Notes under the pieces: generated by a model | The model's input: the letters and a program-made list of their open reading frames with translations, nothing else | Told to the model about the DNA's origin: nothing | Databases searched by the model: none | Shown: one piece after another, positions 36,386 through 44,132 of the stretch | Layout of the letters: each line of letters opens with the position of its first letter | How positions within the stretch are numbered: position 1 is the stretch's first letter | From: Pseudomonas mendocina | Lineage (GTDB): Bacteria > Pseudomonadota > Gammaproteobacteria > Pseudomonadales > Pseudomonadaceae | Length of the DNA: 64,000 nt | Assembly (NCBI RefSeq): GCF_003008615.1 | Contig: NZ_CP027657.1 | Location: forward strand, 62,001-126,000 | Reading direction: 5' to 3' | Translations under genes and position numbers: made by a program

Positions 36386-37216
36386 TCAGCAACCGGGAGA
36401 CTGCTTCTCCAGCTTCTTCGCCTCGCCCCAGAGCGCGTCCAGCTCCTCCAGCGAGCAGTTGTCCAGGCGGCGGCCGGCCTCGCGCACGCTTTGCTCAATG
36501 AAGCGAAAACGCCGCTCGAACTTGCCATTGGCAGCGCGCAACGCGCTTTCAGGATCGACCTTCAGATGTCGCGCCAGGTTGGTGACAACGAACAGCAGGT
36601 CACCGATCTCTTCAGCCACCGCCTCGGCATCGTTCTCACTCATGGCTTCGAGCACTTCATCCAGCTCTTCGCGCACCTTGTCCACCACCGGCAACGCATC
36701 GGGCCAGTCGAAACCGACCTGGGCAGCACGCTTCTGCAGCTTGGCCGCACGCGAGAGCGCCGGCAGCGCCGTCGGTACATCATCGAGCAGCGATAGCTGC
36801 TCGGGTGCAGCGGCCTTTTCGGCGCGCTCCTCGGCCTTGAGCTCTTCCCAGCGCTGCTTGACCGCAGCCTCCTCCAGCTTCGCCGCATCAGGCGCCCCGT
36901 ACAGATCACCGTCGGGAAACACGTGCGGGTGGCGACGAATCAGCTTGGTGGTGATGCCATCGACTACCCGGGCAAAGTCGAAGCGCCCTTCCTCTTGCGC
37001 CAGCTGGCTGTAGTAAACCACCTGGAACAGCAGGTCGCCGAGTTCGCCCGGCAGGTGATCGAAGTCGCCACGCTCGATGGCGTCAGCGACCTCGTAAGCC
37101 TCTTCCAGGGTATAGGGCACGATGGTCGCGTAGTTCTGCTTGAGATCCCATGGGCAACCGTACTGCGGATCACGCAGACGGGCCATCAAGTGCAGCAGGT
37201 CGTCGAGTCGATACAT
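36386..37216 (-). CDS. mazG: Nucleoside triphosphate pyrophosphohydrolase MazG
   Basis: 276-residue house-cleaning enzyme that hydrolyses NTPs to NMP and pyrophosphate. It has two MazG domains. The first is around LMARLRDPQYGCPWDLKQ and EEAYEVADAIERGDFDHLPGELGDLLFQ. The second is around KVREELDEVLEAMSENDAEA and EEIGDLLFVVTNLARHLKVD, with the EExxE and ExxD metal ligands intact in both. It lies 12 nt downstream of relA. In E. coli it is linked to (p)ppGpp metabolism via MazEF; no such toxin pair is seen here. Confidence 0.95.
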   Translation of the reverse strand: MYRLDDLLHLMARLRDPQYGCPWDLKQNYATIVPYTLEEAYEVADAIERGDFDHLPGELGDLLFQVVYYSQLAQEEGRFDFARVVDGITTKLIRRHPHVFPDGDLYGAPDAAKLEEAAVKQRWEELKAEERAEKAAAPEQLSLLDDVPTALPALSRAAKLQKRAAQVGFDWPDALPVVDKVREELDEVLEAMSENDAEAVAEEIGDLLFVVTNLARHLKVDPESALRAANGKFERRFRFIEQSVREAGRRLDNCSLEELDALWGEAKKLEKQSPGC

Positions 37217-37228
37217 GAAAGCTTCCTG

Positions 37229-39472
37229 CTAAGCCACGCGGTGACGACGCGCCTCGATGATATTGGGCAACTGACCGATACGCGCCAGCAGACGACCCAG
37301 GGCATCGAGCCCTGGAATCTCCACGGTGATCGACATGGAGGCGGTGTTGTCCTCCTTGTTCGAACGGGTGTTGACCGCCAGCACGTTGAGCTTCTCGTTG
37401 AGCAGCACCTGGGTCACGTCACGCAGCAGACCGGAACGGTCGTAGGCCTTGATGACGATCTCCACCGGATAGGTCTGCACCGGCACCGGCCCCCAGCTCA
37501 CCTGGATCATCCGCTCCGGCTCGCGTGCAGTCTGCTGCAACGCCGTTGGGCAGTCCTGACGGTGAATGGTGACGCCACGCCCCAGGGTGATGTAACCAAC
37601 GATGGGGTCGCCCGGTAGCGGCTGGCAGCAGCCGGCCATCTGCGTGAGCAGGTTGCCGACGCCCTGGATCTGGATATCGCCACGCTTGCCCGGCTTGAAG
37701 CCCTGTGCCTTGCGTGGAATCAGTTCCAGTTGTTCGTTGCCACGCTCTGGCTCGACCAATTGCTGAGCCAGGTTGACTGCATGGGCCAAGCGCACGTCGC
37801 CAGCGCCGAGTGCGGCGAACAGGTCTTCGGCAGTTCTCAGGTTGGCCTTTTCGGCCAACTTGTCGAAGTCCGCGCCGACCAGGGCCATGCGCGCTAACTC
37901 GCGCTCGAGCAGTTGCTTGCCGGCGGCGACGTTCTGATCGCGATCCTGCAGCTTGAACCAGTGGACGATCTTCGCCCGCGCGCGGCTGGTGGTGACGTAG
38001 CCCAGGTTGGGGTTGAGCCAGTCGCGACTGGGCGTACCCTGCTTGCTGGTGATGATCTCGACCTGCTCGCCAGTCTGCAGGCTGTAGGTCAACGGCACGA
38101 TACGGCCGTTGATCTTGGCCCCCCGGCAATTGTGGCCAATCTCGGTGTGCACACGGTAGGCGAAGTCCAGAGGCGTGGCGCCCTTGGGCAGGTCGATGGC
38201 GTGACCATCGGGGGTGAACACGTAGACCCGATCCGGCTCGATGTCGACACGCAGTTGCTCGGCCAGGCCGCCGATATCGCCCAGTTCCTCGTGCCACTCG
38301 ATGACCTGACGCAGCCAGGAAATCTTCTCTTCGTAGTGGTTGGAACCGGATTTGACGTCGGTGCCCTTGTAGCGCCAGTGCGCGCAGACACCCAGCTCGG
38401 CCTCTTCGTGCATGGCGTGGGTGCGGATCTGCACCTCCAGCACCTTGCCTTCCGGGCCCAGCACGGCGGTGTGCAGCGAGCGGTAGCCGTTCTCCTTGGG
38501 GTTGGCGATGTAGTCGTCGAACTCCTTGGGAATGTGTCGCCACAAGGTGTGCACGATGCCGAGGGTGGTGTAGCAGTCACGCACCTCCGGAACCAGCACG
38601 CGCACCGCGCGCACATCGTATATCTGGCTGAACTGCAGGCCCTTGCGCTGCATCTTGCGCCAGATCGAATAGATATGTTTGGCCCGGCCACTGATATCGG
38701 CTTTGATGCCGGTGGCTTCCAGCTCCTGGCGCAGATTCGCCATGGCGTCGTTGATGTACTGCTCGCGATCGAGGCGACGCTCGTGCAGCAGCTTGGCGAT
38801 CTGCTTGTACTGCTCCGGCTCCAGGTAGCGGAAGGACAGATCCTCCAGCTCCCATTTGATATGGCCGATACCGAGGCGATGCGCCAGCGGCGCGTAGATG
38901 TCGAACACCTCACGCGCCACGCGCTGACGCTTGTCTTCGTCGGCTTCCTTGACCGCACGAATCGCACAGGTGCGCTCGGCCAGCTTGATCAAGGCCACAC
39001 GCACGTCGTCGACCATCGCCACCAGCATCTTGCGCAGGTTCTCCACCTGCGTCTGCGAGCCGACTACCACCGATTCACGCGGGTTGATACTGGCGCTGAT
39101 CGCTGCCATGCGCAGCACGCCTTCGATCAGCTTGGCCACCACCGAGCCGAAGCGCTGATGCACGGCAGCCAGGGTAACCTGACCTTCACGTACGCCGCGA
39201 TAGATGACTGCGGCGACCAACGAGTCCTGATCGAGTTTGAGATCGGCGAGGATTTCCGCGATATCGAGGCCGGCGCGGAAACTCGACGCGCCTTCGCTCC
39301 AGTGATGCTGAATGCTGTTAGCCTGCTGCTCCACATCACGGGCGAATTCGCAGGCCTCCTTGAGCGCCTGACGATCCAGCGCCGGGTCGACGCTGGCTAC
39401 ATGATCCAACCAGGCCTCGAGATTGATGCTGCCGTCGTCGTTGACCGGCTGATGCGCCCTTACCTGAACCAT
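37229..39472 (-). CDS. relA: GTP pyrophosphokinase RelA
   Basis: 747-residue ribosome-associated (p)ppGpp synthetase. The N-terminal hydrolase domain is degenerate: the HD residues of SpoT-type enzymes are replaced (AAVIYRGVREGQVT), so it should only synthesise. The synthetase domain contains RAKHIYSIWRKMQRKG and the catalytic ENGYRSLHTAVLGPEGK. A TGS domain (VFTPDGHAIDLPKGATPLDFAY), zinc-finger region (GCCQPLPGDPIVGYITLG) and ACT/RRM domain (EIVIKAYDRSGLLRDVTQVL) follow. It is flanked by rlmD upstream and mazG downstream, as usual in pseudomonads. Confidence 0.96.
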   Translation of the reverse strand: MVQVRAHQPVNDDGSINLEAWLDHVASVDPALDRQALKEACEFARDVEQQANSIQHHWSEGASSFRAGLDIAEILADLKLDQDSLVAAVIYRGVREGQVTLAAVHQRFGSVVAKLIEGVLRMAAISASINPRESVVVGSQTQVENLRKMLVAMVDDVRVALIKLAERTCAIRAVKEADEDKRQRVAREVFDIYAPLAHRLGIGHIKWELEDLSFRYLEPEQYKQIAKLLHERRLDREQYINDAMANLRQELEATGIKADISGRAKHIYSIWRKMQRKGLQFSQIYDVRAVRVLVPEVRDCYTTLGIVHTLWRHIPKEFDDYIANPKENGYRSLHTAVLGPEGKVLEVQIRTHAMHEEAELGVCAHWRYKGTDVKSGSNHYEEKISWLRQVIEWHEELGDIGGLAEQLRVDIEPDRVYVFTPDGHAIDLPKGATPLDFAYRVHTEIGHNCRGAKINGRIVPLTYSLQTGEQVEIITSKQGTPSRDWLNPNLGYVTTSRARAKIVHWFKLQDRDQNVAAGKQLLERELARMALVGADFDKLAEKANLRTAEDLFAALGAGDVRLAHAVNLAQQLVEPERGNEQLELIPRKAQGFKPGKRGDIQIQGVGNLLTQMAGCCQPLPGDPIVGYITLGRGVTIHRQDCPTALQQTAREPERMIQVSWGPVPVQTYPVEIVIKAYDRSGLLRDVTQVLLNEKLNVLAVNTRSNKEDNTASMSITVEIPGLDALGRLLARIGQLPNIIEARRHRVA

Positions 39473-39551
39473 CGTCTTACCTTCCCTACGGTGCGCATAT
39501 GCCGCACCGAGCAGTCGCCGGCCTTCTCTGAGCCGGTCGGATTAACTGAAA

Positions 39552-39617
39552 GGATGTGCATCCTGCACATCCCTGCGGTACCGAACGTACCGCTTTAGAC
39601 CGAGGCCTAGGCCTCGG
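39552..39617. repeat. Three consecutive inverted repeats between rlmD and relA
   Basis: GGATGTGCA-tcc-TGCACATCC at 39552-39572, GCGGTAC-cgaac-GTACCGC at 39575-39593, and the palindrome CCGAGGCCTAGGCCTCGG at 39600-39617 (which includes the rlmD stop). All are perfect. They form stacked stem-loops in the 134-bp gap before relA, candidates for terminator, processing or leader structures. A degraded GGTGCGC-type repeat lies at 39485-39508. Confidence 0.75.
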
Positions 39618-40965
39618 CTTTCTCGAATAGAGCCATTGCCTCGACATGCGCCGTTTGCGGGAACATGTCGAGAATACCGGCGCGGCGCAGGCGGTAGCCC
39701 TGTTGCTGCAACTCGGCGGCGTCACGCGCCAGGGTGGTCGGGTTGCAGGAGACATAGACCAGGCGCCGTGCGCCCAACCCACTCATCTTCCGCACGACCT
39801 CCAACGCGCCATCGCGTGGCGGGTCAAGCAACACGGCATCGAAGCCGTCACACGCCCAGGTTTCATCGACCAGCGGGTTGGACAGGTCGGCACGGAAAAA
39901 GTGCGCATTGCCCAAGCCATTGTTTTGCGCGTTGGCAGCAGCCCGCGCCACCATCACGTCGACACCCTCCACAGCCACGACCTCGGCCGCCTGGCGCGCC
40001 AGCGGCAGGGCAAAATTACCCAGGCCACAGAACAGATCCAACACCCGCTCGCGCGGTTGCACTGCCAACCAGTCTAGCGCCTGAACGACCATCGCCTCAT
40101 TGACCAGACCATTGACCTGCACAAAATCCCCTGGCCGGTACGCCAGACGCAGTTGCCAGTGAGCCAGCTCGAACCCCAGTTCGGCGCTCGCATCATCGGC
40201 CTGCGGCTGCCCTTCGCCATGCAGCCACAACTGTGCTGCGTGCTGGACGCAGAAAGCCCTCAAGCGAAGCAGATCATGCTCTGTCAGCGGCGCGGTGTGA
40301 CGCAGCAACAGTGCTTCGGCGGTGCCGCTGAACAACTCCACGTGCCCCAGTGCCTGTGGTTTTTCCAGGCTCCGTAACAGCTCGGGTAGCGCCTTGAGGA
40401 TCGGTTGCAAGGGCTGTACCAGCACCGGGCAGTCATCGATGGCAACAATGTCCTGGCTGGCTTCGGCGCGGAAACCGACGTGCAGTTGACGCGTCTTGGC
40501 ATCCCAACGCACGGCGATCCGTGCGCGGCGCCGGTAGGCGAACTCAGGGCCCGTCAGCGGCGCCGCCCACTCCTGCGGCTGAACCCCGCCCAGGCGTGAC
40601 AACTGTTCGGCCAGCGTGCGCTGTTTCAGGGCAAGTTGATCGGCATGAGACATATGTTGCAGGTTGCAGCCACCACAGCGATCGGCATGACGGCAGGGCG
40701 CCTCGCGGCGCTCGCTGCTGGCGGTGATGATGCGTTCGGCGCGAGCCTCCACAGTCTGACTGCGCGCACCGAGCACCCGTGCCTCGATCTGCTCGCCGGC
40801 CAAGGCGCCGCTGACGAACCAGGTACGCCCACCCTCGAAGGCAATACCACGGCCGTCACCGGCCAGGCGCTCGATGGAGAGCTTCTGCTTCTTGCCAACC
40901 GGCACCTGCGGCGCGCGTGCGCCGCCGCTGGGCTGAAAGCGCAGAGTGGAGCTGCGTCTGGCCAT
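39607..40965 (-). CDS. rlmD: 23S rRNA (uracil-1939-C5)-methyltransferase
   Basis: 452-residue RumA-type methyltransferase. An N-terminal TRAM domain (about residues 25-85) is followed by the iron-sulfur cluster cysteines in [19 protein letters not shown]. The SAM-binding motif is [15 protein letters not shown], and the catalytic Cys is in [14 protein letters not shown]. It methylates U1939 of 23S rRNA. The start overlaps the cysM stop by one base (TGATG), so the pair is coupled. The family's base-catalyst Glu is near the C-terminus, in [10 protein letters not shown]. Confidence 0.95.
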   Translation of the reverse strand: MARRSSTLRFQPSGGARAPQVPVGKKQKLSIERLAGDGRGIAFEGGRTWFVSGALAGEQIEARVLGARSQTVEARAERIITASSERREAPCRHADRCGGCNLQHMSHADQLALKQRTLAEQLSRLGGVQPQEWAAPLTGPEFAYRRRARIAVRWDAKTRQLHVGFRAEASQDIVAIDDCPVLVQPLQPILKALPELLRSLEKPQALGHVELFSGTAEALLLRHTAPLTEHDLLRLRAFCVQHAAQLWLHGEGQPQADDASAELGFELAHWQLRLAYRPGDFVQVNGLVNEAMVVQALDWLAVQPRERVLDLFCGLGNFALPLARQAAEVVAVEGVDVMVARAAANAQNNGLGNAHFFRADLSNPLVDETWACDGFDAVLLDPPRDGALEVVRKMSGLGARRLVYVSCNPTTLARDAAELQQQGYRLRRAGILDMFPQTAHVEAMALFEKAEA

Positions 40966-41870
40966 CAGTGCGCCGGGTCTTCGTAGACACCGGTGGACAG
41001 GTAGCGATCGCCGCGGTCACAGATGATCGCCACCATCACTGCGTTCTCCACTTGCTGCGACAGACGCAGCATGCCCGCCACGGAACCACCGGACGAGACG
41101 CCGCAGAAGATGCCCTCTTCGCGCGCCAGACGACGCATGACGTGCTCGGCCTCGGCCTGGCCCATGTCCATTACCTGGTCGACACGCTCGGCCTGATAGA
41201 TCTTCGGCAGGTATTCCTCGGGCCAGCGACGGATACCGGGAATGGCCGAGCCTTCCTGCGGCTGCAGGCCGACGATCTGAATCGCCGGGTTCTGTTCCTT
41301 GAGGTAGCGCGAAGTACCCATGATGGTGCCGGTGGTGCCCATCGAGCTGATGAAGTGGGTGATGCTGCCGCCGGTCTGCCGCCAGATTTCCGGGCCGGTA
41401 CCGGTGTAGTGAGCCTGCGGGTTGTCACCATTGGCGAACTGGTCAAGCACCTTGCCGCGGCCTTCGGCCTGCAGCTTCTCGGCCAGATCCCGCGCGCCCT
41501 CCATGCCCTCTTCCTTGCTGACCAGGATCAGCTCGGCGCCATAGGCGGTCATCGCCCACTTGCGTTCGGCAGTGGAGTTGTCCGGCATGATCAGGATCAT
41601 CTTGTAACCCTTGATCGCCGCCGCCATCGCCAGGGCGATGCCGGTGTTGCCGCTGGTGGCTTCGATCAGGGTGTCGCCGGGCTGGATATCGCCCCGCAGC
41701 TCGGCGCGGGTGATCATCGACAGCGCCGGACGATCCTTGACCGAACCGGCCGGGTTGTTGCCTTCCAGCTTGACCAGCAGGGTGTTGCTGGTTTCACCCG
41801 CCAGACGTTGCAGGCGTACCAGGGGGGTATTGCCGATGCAGTCGGCAATGGTGGGGAATTGCAGGGTCAT
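40965..41870 (-). CDS. cysM: Cysteine synthase B
   Basis: 301-residue PLP-dependent O-acetylserine (thiol)-lyase of the CysM type. It opens [21 protein letters not shown]. The PLP lysine is in [14 protein letters not shown]; the phosphate loop is [34 protein letters not shown] lies further on. CysM can use thiosulfate as well as sulfide, making S-sulfocysteine. It starts a cysM-rlmD unit, with rlmD overlapping by 1 nt, and lies 98 nt from the sensor kinase gene upstream on the same strand. Confidence 0.96.
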   Translation of the reverse strand: MTLQFPTIADCIGNTPLVRLQRLAGETSNTLLVKLEGNNPAGSVKDRPALSMITRAELRGDIQPGDTLIEATSGNTGIALAMAAAIKGYKMILIMPDNSTAERKWAMTAYGAELILVSKEEGMEGARDLAEKLQAEGRGKVLDQFANGDNPQAHYTGTGPEIWRQTGGSITHFISSMGTTGTIMGTSRYLKEQNPAIQIVGLQPQEGSAIPGIRRWPEEYLPKIYQAERVDQVMDMGQAEAEHVMRRLAREEGIFCGVSSGGSVAGMLRLSQQVENAVMVAIICDRGDRYLSTGVYEDPAH

Positions 41871-41968
41871 GGGTCGCTCGAATCCAGACTGACGCGAAGG
41901 GGCATCATGATACGCCGAACCCGCGGCGGCATCACCCAGCGAACGTAACCAGAGGCTGCTCGGCGCGC

Positions 41969-43306
41969 TCAGGCAGCCGGCAGGTACATATATACGCGCA
42001 AGCCATGACTGCCGTTCTCGGCCCAGACCCGCCCGCCCTGCGTCTCGATCATGCTGCGGGCAATGGCCAGGCCCAGGCCGAAGCCATCACCACCCGGACG
42101 CGCGGCGCTGAGACGCGTGAAGGGCCTGAAGATGTTCTCCAGTTCTTCCTCGGCAACGCCGGGCCCCTGATCCTCGATCCACAACAGCCACTGTCCATCA
42201 TCAGGCTGACCGCCCAGGCGCACGACGCCACCGTCCGGGGAATGGCGAATGGCGTTACGCAGGATGTTCTCCAACGCCTGCGCCAGGCCATTGAGATTGC
42301 CCCGCACCAAACAGGCGCAAGGCAGATCGCAGGGCATGCGCTCGAGCGGCCAGCCGGTTTCGAAACCGGCATTTTCCCGCAGAACGTCCCAGAGCCTGAC
42401 GACATCTACCTCCTCGCTGGGCAGACTCGGTCGCTCCGTATCCAGCCAGACCAGCTCCAGCGCGTCGCCGACCAGCTTCTCCATTTCCTGCACCTCACGC
42501 GCCAGGCGCTGACGCAGGGCATCGGCGTCCTGCTCGCCCTCCCCGGCCACGCGCAAGCGACTCAGCGGCGTGCGCAGCTCATGGGACAGATCGCGCAGCA
42601 GTTGGCGCTGAAACCCCACGGTGCCTTCCAGGCGCTCAGCCATATGATCGAAGGTGCGCGCCAGTTCGCCCAGTTCGTCCTTACGCTGCGTCATCTGCAT
42701 GCCCAGCCGGGCGGACAGGTCACCCGCACTCAAGGCTGCAGCCTGACGCCTGAGAATCGCCAGAGGGGAAATCAACAGGCGATACAACAGGATCGCCACG
42801 ACAATGGCCAGGACGGCCGGCAGCACACGCTGCAGCAGCAACTCCCAGAGCTCGTTGTACTTGCGCGGATTCAAGCGTTGCGGCAGCTCCATGACCAGGC
42901 GAGCCGAGCCGTCGCTGAAAGGCGCATAGAAGGTCGGCGTGCCTCCCGGCCGACCCACGGGAAAGTCCAGCTTGCGCACGAAATCCAGGCGCAGCGACTC
43001 CTCGGGCGTCAGCGGCTGCGAGGACAGCGAGTCCTTGTGCGAGTCGACCACCACCGCCCAAACTCGCTCACGCGCCTGCAGGCGTTGCAGAAAGGCATCG
43101 ACACCCGCCGCGCCCTCTTCTCGCCATGCGGCCTCGGCATCCCGGGCATAGCCGCGGAGAACCTGCTTAGTTGAATTGGGCAAGTAGGACGTGGCGTCGA
43201 GCAACACACGACCAACGTCGACATGCAGACTGACCAGCAGCAGGCAGAACAGCGCCAGCGCGCCTGCCAAACGCCACAGCAGCGAGTGCCGCCCCGGCAG
43301 GCTCAC
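41969..43306 (-). CDS. pirS: Sensor histidine kinase, PirS-like
   Basis: 445-residue inner-membrane kinase: first helix at residues 10-30, periplasmic domain of about 130 residues, second helix near 160-180, HAMP, HisKA with His in DLSHELRTPLSRLRVAG, and HATPase with LENILRNAIRHSPDGG, WIEDQGPGV and GDGFGLGLAIA. GTG start overlaps the regulator stop as GTGA. Its place between cysM and gacS matches PirS of P. aeruginosa, which responds to enterobactin-type siderophores. The PirA receptor gene is absent, so the signal may differ. The symbol rests on synteny only. Confidence 0.88.
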   Translation of the reverse strand: MSLPGRHSLLWRLAGALALFCLLLVSLHVDVGRVLLDATSYLPNSTKQVLRGYARDAEAAWREEGAAGVDAFLQRLQARERVWAVVVDSHKDSLSSQPLTPEESLRLDFVRKLDFPVGRPGGTPTFYAPFSDGSARLVMELPQRLNPRKYNELWELLLQRVLPAVLAIVVAILLYRLLISPLAILRRQAAALSAGDLSARLGMQMTQRKDELGELARTFDHMAERLEGTVGFQRQLLRDLSHELRTPLSRLRVAGEGEQDADALRQRLAREVQEMEKLVGDALELVWLDTERPSLPSEEVDVVRLWDVLRENAGFETGWPLERMPCDLPCACLVRGNLNGLAQALENILRNAIRHSPDGGVVRLGGQPDDGQWLLWIEDQGPGVAEEELENIFRPFTRLSAARPGGDGFGLGLAIARSMIETQGGRVWAENGSHGLRVYMYLPAA

Positions 43307-44010
43307 GTTCCTGCCTGGGCCAGGATATAGCCCTTGCCCCAGACCGTATCGACACGCATCGCCTCGTACCCCACCGCCTGCAATTTGCGGCGAATGTGGC
43401 TGACGTGCATATCCAGGCTGCGGTCATGCTGAGCATAGGCGCGGCGCAATGCCTGCTGATAAAGGAAGGGCTTGCTCAGCGCTTCGTCCTGATGCCGCCA
43501 GAGCAGCTCAAGCACGCGGTACTCGCTGGGTGTCAGGCCGACCCACTTACCTGAAAAAGCGACATCGCTGCGCCCCTCGTCGAACTGCAGGGCATCGTCA
43601 GGACCACTCGGCTGCTGCTCGCGACGCTCATAGGCGACCCGACGCAAAATGGCTTCCACCCGCACGCTCAACTCCCCCAGGCTGAAGGGCTTGGGCAGAT
43701 AGTCGTCAGCACCGCGGCTGAAACCGGCGATGCGATTCTGTTCGTCCCCCAGCGCCGACATCAGCAGCACCGGCACGCTGCGGTGTTCGCGCAGACGTTG
43801 CAGCGCCTCCAGACCATTGGTGCCAGGCAGCAGGATATCCATCAGGATCAGATCGAAATCCTCGCTTTCGGCCAGATGCAAACCCTCACTGCCGTCATGG
43901 CTCAGGGTCACGTCGAAGCCGCAGCCAATCAGATGCGATTGCAGATGACTGGCAAGCAGAGGGTCGTCCTCGACGGCAAGGATACGAGCCGAGGTGGGAG
44001 TGCGGATCAT
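43303..44010 (-). CDS. pirR: OmpR-family response regulator, PirR-like
   Basis: 235-residue regulator with an N-terminal receiver (RILAVEDDPLLASHLQSHL, phospho-Asp in LILMDILLPG, Lys in YLPKPFSLGEL). The C-terminal OmpR-type winged helix reads LTPSEYRVLELLWRHQDEALSK and DMHVSHIRRKLQAVG with VWGKGYIL. It is coupled to the sensor kinase by a 4-nt overlap. I chose ATG 44008-44010; the adjacent in-frame ATG at 44011-44013 is equally possible, and neither has a strong ribosome site. It is divergent from gacS. Confidence 0.88.
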   Translation of the reverse strand: MIRTPTSARILAVEDDPLLASHLQSHLIGCGFDVTLSHDGSEGLHLAESEDFDLILMDILLPGTNGLEALQRLREHRSVPVLLMSALGDEQNRIAGFSRGADDYLPKPFSLGELSVRVEAILRRVAYERREQQPSGPDDALQFDEGRSDVAFSGKWVGLTPSEYRVLELLWRHQDEALSKPFLYQQALRRAYAQHDRSLDMHVSHIRRKLQAVGYEAMRVDTVWGKGYILAQAGT

Positions 44011-44132
44011 CATGGCGGAAAACCGAGCGAGCAGAATGAGAACAATTCTACCTATTAAACAGCAATCGCTCACCTACAGATTCCAGCACGCCGAATCGCT
44101 ACACTGCCCAGATGTTCTGAAGGAGGAAGGTC

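Noticed and set aside
37229..39472. Loss of the HD hydrolase motif in RelA as a novelty
   Set aside because: The degenerate HD is the normal condition of RelA in gammaproteobacteria; hydrolysis is done by SpoT.
37913..39598. 561-codon plus-strand open frame antisense to relA
   Set aside because: High GC codon bias creates long shadow frames. RelA on the other strand has all its domains, while the antisense product has none.
44035..44049. Fur-box-like sequence between pirR and gacS
   Set aside because: AATGAGAACAATTCT shares only about half of the two 7-bp half-sites of the Fur consensus and could be chance in an A/T-rich gap. Reported here only because PirRS is iron-related.
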